Shown here in pieces: positions 55,965-64,000 of a stretch of DNA of 64,000 bases (position 1 is its first letter; each line of letters starts with the position of its first letter). The stretch is from Diogma glabrata (Eukaryota; Arthropoda; Insecta; Diptera; Cylindrotomidae): positions 454,829,217 to 454,893,216 of the forward strand of contig OY856186.1 in the NCBI GenBank assembly GCA_963693315.1, given 5' to 3'. The translations under genes and the position numbers were made by a program. The notes below the pieces were generated by a model that saw only the letters and a list, made by a program, of their open reading frames with translations, did no database searches and was not told where the DNA came from.

Positions 55965-56270
55965 GTGTGTGTCTGTCTGTGGTAAAAATATCTCAGAAAC
56001 TATTAGGCCCTAAACCTATTGACCCCTACTATGGTAAACAGATATTTTAGACCAATATATGCTATGGTATTGATTTGCAGGTCAGTTGTAGATATAGATC
56101 CGCATGTCAATTGTAACCCGAGCTATGGGGGCTCAAAAAATTTGTATGTGTGTGAGTTTGAGAACAAAATATTCACAAATTACTTGAAACCAAATATGGT
56201 ACACAAGGTGTTTTAGGCAGGTCAATTGTGACCCAAGATGTAGAGGTGAAAAGGTGTGTGTCTGTCGTTA
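55965..56270 (+). repeat. GTGTGTCTGTC/ATCTCAGAAAC dispersed repeat, copies 2-3 in tandem
   Basis: AATATCTCAGAAACTATTAG, TATGGTAAACAGATATTTTA and CAATTGTAACCCGAGCTATG are followed by a second diverged unit (GAACAAAATATTCACAAATT, ATATGGTACACAAGGTGTTT, GTCAATTGTGACCCAAGATG). Homologous to 45380-45545. Confidence 0.72.
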
Positions 56271-56279
56271 TAAGGACAC

Positions 56280-57345
56280 GATAGGGTTTGAAAAGTTGGT
56301 TTCAAAATAAGTTAAATCGAAAAGTCGAGTTGTTTGGTTTGAAGGTGTGATTTGGTCAGTGGGCATAGTAGAATTGATTCAAATTAATTATTGTAAACTT
56401 ATTGGTAAACTTTTGGAAAATTTCAATTTTTTTTTTGTAATTTTTTTGGATTGATACTTTTTCTTTGAAAATTTCTGTCAAGTTTCTTGTAAGTTTTAAT
56501 CTAAAAATTTTTTGTCTAAGTTAGTTTTGGGAATATCCCAGTTGAGGAGTTGAGTTATATTTGGTTGGTTTTAAAATGTTGTAAATTTAATTTTCGGACT
56601 TTCCATTAGATCAATGGAAATCAAGAATTTAAGTGCATGAATTGGAAATATAAGTTTTAAAAAAATATAAATTAAATGAAGATTTCCAAAAATAAATAAT
56701 GTGGTAAAGCCAAGTTTCGGACTTGCAATTAAATTCAAGGAAAAGTAAACCAATACTAATTTTAAATAAATATTATCACTAAGAGTATTGTGTGTTTAAT
56801 TATTAACGTTACAATCAATACTGTTACTTTGTATTGTAATATGTTTTTAAGAAGAAGCTTAAGAAAGAACAAAGTATTATTACACATGAATTCATGCAAA
56901 TTCGTTTGAAAGTGACCAAATTTTTTTAGCAGACCTGGAAGAACATTCGGGCACCATTGGAACCTTATATTGGAGTTAATATCAGCGTGGTCATGGGGGA
57001 GATAAAAAACTTGAAGAGGTACACCGTTGGAGAATAAGGGTAATGATTGCACAAAGATGGCGGAGTTAAAGGAATTACGTGAAAAATAAAAATACAGGAT
57101 TAGCACAATAGAATACAACCATTATCTGGGAAGTAGAGTTTTTGTAGTTAATTAGTTTTATTATTATCTGAAATATATGTCTTATTTTACAATGGTGTGC
57201 TAAGTTAAACAATTAGGGGGAATTGTGGCATGGTGGAAATCTCGTTCAAAAGTCATGGTGGTATTTCAGGCACTCGCTGTTTTTTATTATTTACTTGTAA
57301 AGAAGTTGGTTGGAAGAATCTTTGCTCAATCGAGCTAGCGGCAGA
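56280..57345 (+). repeat. diverged relative of the 59936-60985 segment
   Basis: It shares with 60535-60985 and 63240-63690 the words AAGGTGTGATTTGGTCAG (56343) and RGCATARTRGAATTRATTC, and, near its right end, GGGGAATTGTGGC...AGGCACTCGC (57215-57275). AAAGAAGTTGGTTGGAAGAA (57300) also matches AAAGAGGTTGGTTGGAACAA at 63718. It is probably an older copy of the same composite repeat. Confidence 0.6.
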
Positions 57346-57867
57346 GTGTATTTTGTCCGGCCATGTGACATGGCCCGGATCTTGTTGACCCTTGATGATT
57401 TAACATCTAGGTCATCCCATCATGATTATTTCACCAATGAGGTCATGACCACCAAGTGTTACGCTCAACTAATCCAGCTGCCATGTTTTTCGAAAATTTT
57501 ATCTGTGAGAACGTAACCTGTGGGGTGGGTACGAAGAGCGCAGACCAGTGGACGATAACAGGGAGATGGATCGCCTAACGTTCGGGCCACTGTGACTCTC
57601 GTTCTCTTTACACCTTCTCCAACCTCTTATTCTCAACACAAGGAATTCCGGTGGTGTTTTTGGCTTTTCAGGAAACGAGGAGTAGGAAAATGCCGGCCCC
57701 TGGATTTCTTAGCCAAAGCTAGACAGTCACTGTCATCTGTCATCGACTTCAACGAGGCAACCTTCCAAATTAAATTGTTTTTTTGTTTTTGATTTTGTTG
57801 TTTTTTTATTTTTCTGCTGTCGATTGTCCTGCTGCCACCTATCTCATTGATTTTTTTAGGGTTCCGT
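57346..57867. other. GC-richer unidentified segment
   Basis: 57340-57760 is less AT-rich than its surroundings (CCGGCCATGTGACATGGCCCGG, TTCGGGCCACTGTGACTCTC). A 66-codon frame at 57592 contains FRKRGVGKCRPLDFLAKARQ. It is probably part of the composite repeat or an element relic; I recognise no domain. Confidence 0.3.
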
Positions 57868-59935
57868 TTTTTATACGGAACACTATTGGTGAGAGTACAA
57901 CGTGTTTTTCACATTATTTCGATTATCTCGTGAACCATTAATCCGATGAACTTAAAATTTGAGGTGCTTATAAAACTAACCTATCCACACAAGATGGCGG
58001 GTTAAAAAATAAATAAAGTTGTGTTCGTTTGTTTTAAGGAGGTACGATGTAAAGCCTTTGAAAACATACATTTTTTTACGCGAGACGAGTAGGGTATCAT
58101 ATGAAAGGGCTTCATTTCAGCATTTTTTAAAAATATATTTTGGACTTTTACACCTCACCATTTTTTGTATAATTTTGAAAAATGACGTTTTCGGGATGTT
58201 TTATTGCCCCGATTAACTCCGACCCTACTTCATCGAAAATCTTGAAATATATTTGGAATGATAGAAAATTGAGTAGATTTTTAATGAAAAATATAGAAAA
58301 GTGGCAGACACTCATAACTATATTTATTAAAAGGGTGGAAATGTTAAGGGGTAAAAACATCATTTAAAACCAGGTCATGTGGGGTGTCATTTGAAAGAGC
58401 ACTTGATTTTAGAAATATTGCCATTTTTTTTAGAATTTTGCAATGCATGGTTTTTGAATTATTATCAATAAAGTGAAACACAAAAAGTTGGTCCCCCCCC
58501 TTGCATTTCGAGCCTAATTAACAGAAAAATTTGAAAAAATTCACAGAGACAGGAAGTTTGATAAACTCTGAACGAAAAATATAGCGAACCCTCAAATAAT
58601 TATATTTTTGTGTTTTTAAGGGATTGGGGTGGGGAAGGGTGAAAAAAAACTTTTTTGACCCAAGCGAGTGGGGTGTCATTTGAAAGAAGACCAAATTTCA
58701 GACACTTTGTAATTTTTTTTAGAATTTTGTGGTACACAGTTTTTGAGTTATTCTAAAAAATGTGCAAATTCCAGACCGTTCCCCCCCCTACGTTTCGACA
58801 CTGATTGACAGAAAAAATTGAAAAAATTCATGGAGACAGGAAATTTGCTATATTTTGAACGAAAATTATAGCGAACTCTCAAATAATTATATTTCTGTTT
58901 ATTTAGGGGATGGGTGTAAAGAGGGTAAAAAAAAGCTTTTTTTGACCCAAGCGAGTGGGGTATCATTTGAAAGAACACCAAATTTCCAACACGCTGCAAT
59001 TTTTTTTAGAATTTTCCGGTTCACCGTTTTTGAGTTATTCTAAAAAATGTGCAAATTGCAGACCGTCACCCCCCCCTACGTTGCGACACCGATTGACAGA
59101 AAAAATTGAAAAAATTCATAGAGACAGGAAATTTGCTATATTTTGAACGAAAATTATAGCGAACTCTCAAATAATTATATTTCTGTGTGTTTAAGGGATG
59201 GGTGTAAAGAGGGTAAAAAAAAACTTTTTTTGACCCAAGCGAGTGGGGTGTCATTTGAAAGAACACCGAATTTCTAAAACATTGCAATTTTTTTTAGAAT
59301 TTTCCGGTACACCGTTTTTGAGTTATTCTAGAAAATGTGCAAGTTCCAGACCGTTCCCCCCCCTACGTTTCGACACTGATTGACAGAAAAAATTGAAAAA
59401 ATTCATAGAGACAGGAAATTTGCTATATTTTGAACGAAAATCATAGCGAACTCTCAAATAATTATATTTCTGTGTGTTTAGGGGACGGGTGTAAGGGGGG
59501 TAAAAAAAAAATTTTTTTGACCCAAGCGAGTGGGGTATCATTTGAAAGAGCACCAAATTTCCAAAATATAGCAATTTTTTAAGAATTTTGCGGTACACAG
59601 TTTTGGAGTTATTCTAAGAAATGTGCAAATTCCAGACCTCCCTCCCAACGTTTCGACACTGATTGACAGAAAAAATTGAAAAAAATTCATGGAGACAGGA
59701 AGTTTGCTATATTTTGAACGAAAATTATAGCGAACTCTCAAATAATTATATTTCTGTGTGTTTAGGGGATGGGTGTGGGGAGTGCAAAAAAACTTTTTTG
59801 GAACCAAACGAATGGGGTGTCATTTGAAAGAACACTTAATTTAAGAAACATTGCAACATTTTTTAGAATTCTGCGATGTACAGTTTTTTAGTTATTGATG
59901 AAAAAAAAGTGCTATTTTAAGTGTATGTATACCAC
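57868..59935 (+). repeat. ~288-bp tandem array, first block (7 units)
   Basis: The word GGGGTRTCATTTGAAAGAG recurs at about 58095, 58384, 58672, 58960, 59249, 59536 and 59817, spacing 281-289. Each unit also has TTTTTGACCCAAGCGAGTG, CCCCCCTACGTTTCGACACT, GATTGACAGAAAAAATTGAA and CAAATAATTATATTTCTGTG. The first units are more diverged. The block opens with the hairpin GTTCCGTTTTTTATACGGAA. All open frames here are repeat translations that recur from unit to unit. Confidence 0.93.
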
Positions 59936-60985
59936 CCTATATTTCGACGCTGATTTATAGAACAAATATTCCCAATTTAGACCGTTAAAATACTGGTTAA
60001 ATCTTTCTTTAGCTAACATAAACAGCTATGGATAAGATTTAACCTCAAGTAATATTTTTGATCAATGTAGATGTGATTGACATTTACTATAGACGTTTAC
60101 GATTAAACATTTATTCTGTTATGCGTCCATAGTCTGGCGATATAAAGACTTTACAACATAACTTTATGTCATTTATTTTTGATATTGTGTTCTTTTACAT
60201 TCACGGAACCCTTGGCGAGCGAATTTTATTCGCACTTGTCCGACTTTTTTCTTTCTTTAGTTTTCTTAATTTTGTTTTTGGGTACATTTTTTTGCTCCTT
60301 ATAGTTTTTGTTTGTCCTTATTTTTGTTCTTTTTGAATTTTTATGTTTCTTTTTTGCTTGTGCTAAATTTTAAATGATAGTCTATCTATGGTTTGAGTTC
60401 TAACCCAGCTCCCATTCCATTTCTTCATTTTTTTATTATGATTTTCAAAACGAATGTAGTCAGCCAGGTTTCCTCCTTTCGTCCTGTCATGTAATGAGCA
60501 GGATATCTCATTTCAGTTGATGTTGGCATATGGGTTGGAAAAATTGATTTTAAAAAAATTGATCGATTTGGTTGGTGCAGTAAAAAGGTGTGATTTGGTC
60601 AGGAGGAGCATAATGGAATTAATTCGAAATGTTTCGGTCTTAATTAAGAATTAAAAATTTATATGAAATGTTTCGGTAAAATTGAAAGAAAAATAAACAA
60701 ACATATTGGTGTTGAAATAAAAAAAACAATTTAATGCTATAAAAATTTCAAAACGATAAAATAATTAGTTAAATAAAGGAAATATGTAGGAAAGAAACCT
60801 TGAAGTTCGTGTGTGTATTTATTGGGTTATTGGTTATACTGGTTAGATTTGTTTCTGTTTGTAAATTTAATTGTCTTTTTTTTCTGGTTAATAAAATGAA
60901 TGATTAAAATAATTATAATATAGGGGGGGTTGTGGCGAGCTAGAGCCATCTATCGAATTTGGGTGTTGTTAAAGGCACTCTCAAA
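59936..60985 (+). repeat. unique 1.05-kb segment of the 2.7-kb duplication, copy 1
   Basis: Runs from TTTCGACGCTGATTTATAGA to GGTGTTGTTAAAGGCAC. It repeats at 62640-63688 with only isolated differences (for example one T/G at about 60429/63132). No gene seen. Confidence 0.92.
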
Positions 60986-62640
60986 TAATTAAAAATAGCG
61001 AACTCTCAAATAATTATATTTCTGTGTATTTAGGGGATGGGTGTAAAGAGGGTAAAAAATAACTTTTTTTGACCTAAGCGAGTGGGGTATCATTTGAAAG
61101 AGCACCAAATTTCCAAAACATTGCAGTTTTTTTTAGAATTTTCCGGTACACCGTTTTTGAGTTATTCAAAAAACGTGCAAATTCCAGACCGTTCCCCCCC
61201 CCTACGTTTCGACACTGATTGACAGAAAAAATTGAAAAAATTCATGGAGACAGGAAATTTGCTATATTTTGAACGAAAATTATAGCAAACTCTCAAATAA
61301 TTATATTTCTGTTTATTTAGGGGATGGGTGTAAAGAGGGTAAAAAAAAACTTTTTTTGACCCAAGCGAGTGGGGTATCATTTGAAAGAACACCAAATTTC
61401 CAAAACATTGCAGTTTTTTTTAGAATTTTCCGGTACACCGTTTTTGAGTTATTCTAAAAAACGTGCAAATTCCAGACCGCCCCCCCCCCCTACGTTTCGA
61501 CACTGATTGACAGAAAAAATTGAAAAAATTCATAGAGACAGGAAATTTGCTATATTTTGAACGAAAATTATAGCGAACTCTCAAATAATTATATTTCTGT
61601 TTATTTAGGGGATGGGTGTAAAGAGGGTAAAAAAAAACTTTTTTTGACCCAAGCGAGTGGGGTATCATTTGAAAGAACACCAAATTTCCAACACGCTGCA
61701 TTTTTTTTTAGAATTTTCCGGTTCACCGTTTTTGAGTTATTCTAAAAAATGTGCAAATTGCAGACCGTCCCCCCCCCCCTACGTTTCGACACCGATTGAC
61801 AGAAAAAATTGAAAAAATTCATAGAGACAGGAAATTTGCTATATTTTGAACGAAAATTATAGCGAACTCTCAAATAATTATATTTCTGTGTGTTTAGGGG
61901 ATGGGTGTAAAGAGGGTAAAAAAAAACTTTTTTTGACCCAAGCGAGTGGGGTGTCATTTGAAAGAACACCGAATTTCTAAAACATTGCAATTTTTTTAGA
62001 ATTTTCCGGTACACCGTTTTTGAGTTATTCTAAAAAATGTGCAAGTTCCAGACCGTTCCCCCCCCTACGTTTCGACACTGATTGACAGAAAAAATTGAAA
62101 AAATTCATAGAGACAGGAAATTTGCTATATTTTGAACGAAAATCATAGCAAACTCTCAAATAATTATATTTCTGTGTGTTTAAGGGACGGGTGTAAGGGG
62201 GCTAAAAAAAAAAATTTTTTGACCTACGCGAGTGGGGTATCATTTGAAAGAGCACCAAATTTCCAAAATATAGCAATTTTTTAAGAATTTTGCGGTACAC
62301 AGTTTTGGAGTTATTCTAAGAAATGTGCAAATTCCAGACCTCCCTCCCTACGTTTCGACACTGATTGACAGAAAAAATTGAAAAAAATTCATGGAGACAG
62401 GAAGTTTGCTATATTTTGAACGAAAATTATAGCGAACTCTCAAATAATTATATTTCTGTGTGTTTAGGGGATGGGTGTGGGGAGTGCAAAAAAACTTTTT
62501 TTGGAACCAAACGAATGGGGTGTCATTTGAAAGAACACTTAATTTAAGAAACATTGCAACATTTTTTAGAATTCTGCGATGCACAGTTTTTTAGTTATTG
62601 ATGAAAAAAAAGTGCTATTTTAAGTGTATGTATACCACCC
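60986..62640 (+). repeat. ~288-bp tandem array, second block (6 units)
   Basis: GGGGTRTCATTTGAAAG at about 61088, 61374, 61665, 61948, 62237 and 62519. The last four units are near-identical to the last four of the first block at an offset of 2702-2703 bp. Confidence 0.93.
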
Positions 62641-63688
62641 TATATTTCGACGCTGATTTATAGAACAAATATTCCCAATTTAGACCGTTAAAATACTGGT
62701 TAAATCTTTCTTTAGCTAACATAAACAGCTATGGATAAGATTTAACCTCAAGTAATATTTTTGATCAATGTAGATGTGATTGACATTTACTATAGACGTT
62801 TACGATTAAACATTTATTCTGTTATGCGTCCATAGTCTGGCGATATAAAGACTTTACAACATAACTTTATGTCATTTATTTTTGATATTGTGTTCTTTTA
62901 CATTCACGGAACCCTTGGCGAGCGAATTTTATTCGCACTTGTCCGACTTTTTTCTTTCTTTAGTTTTCTTAATTTTGTTTTTGGGTACATTTTTTTGCTC
63001 CTTATAGTTTTTGTTTGTCCTTATTTTTGTTCTTTTTGAATTTTTATGTTTCTTTTTTGCTTGTGCTAAATTTTAAATGATAGTCTATCTATGGTTTGAG
63101 TTCTAACCCAGCTCCCATTCCATTTCTTCATGTTTTTATTATGATTTTCAAAACGAATGTAGTCAGCCAGGTTTCCTCCTTTCGTCCTGTCATGTAATGA
63201 GCAGGATATCTCATTTCAGTTGATGTTGGCATATGGGTTGGAAAAATTGATTTTAAAAAAATTGATCGATTTGGTTGGTGCAGTAAAAAGGTGTGATTTG
63301 GTCAGGAGGAGCATAATGGAATTAATTCGAAATGTTTCGGTCTTAATTAAGAATTAAAAATTTATATGAAATGTTTCGGTAAAATTGAAAGAAAAATAAA
63401 CAAACATATTGGTGTTGAAATAAAAAAAACAATTTAATGCTATAAAAATTTCAAAACGATAAAATAATTAGTTAAATAAAGGAAATATGTAGGAAAGAAA
63501 CCTTGAAGTTCGTGTGTGTATTTATTGGGTTATTGGTTATACTGGTTAGATTTGTTTCTGTTTGTAAATTTAATTGTCTTTTTTTTCTGGTTAATAAAAT
63601 GAATGATTAAAATAATTATAATATAGGGGGGGTTGTGGCGAGCTAGAGCCATCTATCGAATTTGGGTGTTGTTAAAGGCACGCGAATA
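62641..63688 (+). repeat. unique segment of the 2.7-kb duplication, copy 2
   Basis: Offset +2703 from 59936-60985. Unlike copy 1 it continues into GCGAATATGATTCTCTTTGT rather than back into the array, matching the structure at 57270-57320. Confidence 0.92.
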
Positions 63689-64000
63689 TGATTCTCTTTG
63701 TATTCTGAATTTCTGGTAAAGAGGTTGGTTGGAACAACCTTCGTTCAATCAAGGCAGATCTTTAATTTTTAAGTGTATCCGGATCGTATACCAAAGATTC
63801 ATCAAGATCTTGTGCGTTTTTGTCAACCATGAAATCACTTTTTTTATTAATTAGTTGCACATGTTTAGTACACTAAATATGAAATATTCATTATTCAGAC
63901 TCTTAGAATTTCCAAATACACCATTTTTAACTATAAACAGAATAGGATAGGTAAAATAAAATATATTCAAATCAATAATTTAAATGAAAATTGAATTCAA
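63689..64000. other. right-end spacer
   Basis: About 63690-63760 resembles 57275-57345 (TTGGTTGGAACAACCTTCGT). The rest is AT-rich with no feature before the window ends. Confidence 0.5.

Noticed and set aside
58019..62584. Dozens of 60-93-aa frames (FFQMIPHSLGSKK..., YLGDGCKEGKKK...)
   Set aside because: Identical peptides repeat every 288 bp on both strands; non-coding tandem array.

Overview
The window is AT-rich, intron-style eukaryotic DNA with no operons, ribosome binding sites or bacterial genes. An R1-clade non-LTR retrotransposon, a Helitron relic, a hAT-type element, arthropod-style TATA/initiator promoters and a 62-nt GT-AG intron point to an arthropod, most likely an insect. The species cannot be fixed from sequence alone. 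Most of the window is repeat-derived. Long, intact conserved genes are absent.

Layout. 1-3720: an (AT)n tract, a ~146-bp satellite array that switches orientation near 645, then a ~325-bp tandem array. 4470-9300: a short CAAC-type tandem array with a 58-codon frame behind it, a small MITE, a decayed Helitron with a 222-bp internal tandem duplication interrupted by a 438-bp fold-back element, and the best small-gene candidate, a two-exon 44-aa protein beginning MGCGSS (8369-8565). 9810-12730: a SINE-like copy, a dispersed repeat, a TATA promoter with a first exon, and a gene-like unit ending in another SINE-like copy. 13590-18300: scattered repeats and weak open frames. 18615-23934: a second copy of the promoter/first exon, split by a 5,015-bp hAT-like element (8-bp target duplication TTAAAAAC). 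That element contains tandem arrays, a (GT)n tract and a SINE-like copy. 24124-24700: (TCTGAG)n. 26225-32500: a minus-strand gene-like unit (SINE, microsatellite, conserved ATG/GTGAGTCAC boundary, tandem leader), an unidentified coding fragment, a signal-peptide first exon (30182) and another tandem leader. 33150-36120: three more tandem arrays. 40475-42340: dispersed repeat, SINE copy, a Ty3/gypsy-like protease relic and an unidentified acidic coding fragment. 45000-48870: an unidentified coding fragment, a tandem leader, SINE copies and a beta-1,3-galactosyltransferase (GT31) pseudogene. 50230-55610: a nearly complete but inactivated R1-type element on the minus strand, carrying a 318-bp fold-back insertion with a 10-bp target duplication. 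55710-64000: SINE copy 7, dispersed repeats, and a ~288-bp tandem array that is part of a very recent 2,703-bp duplication.

The main unexplained structure is a recurrent composite unit. It has four parts: (1) a tandem array whose unit contains GGYGCAACAA or a similar motif; (2) a short GGGA-rich stretch ending ATGNG|GTGAGTCAC; (3) a TG/GT-rich simple repeat; (4) a tRNA-like SINE body read backwards that ends TTCATTACAG. Parts of it recur at six or more places on both strands. It reads like exon, donor, intron, acceptor, and could be a non-coding gene family, an intron-borne SINE, or an introner-like element. The small spliced protein at 8369 and the GT31 pseudogene are the clearest protein-level signals outside mobile elements.
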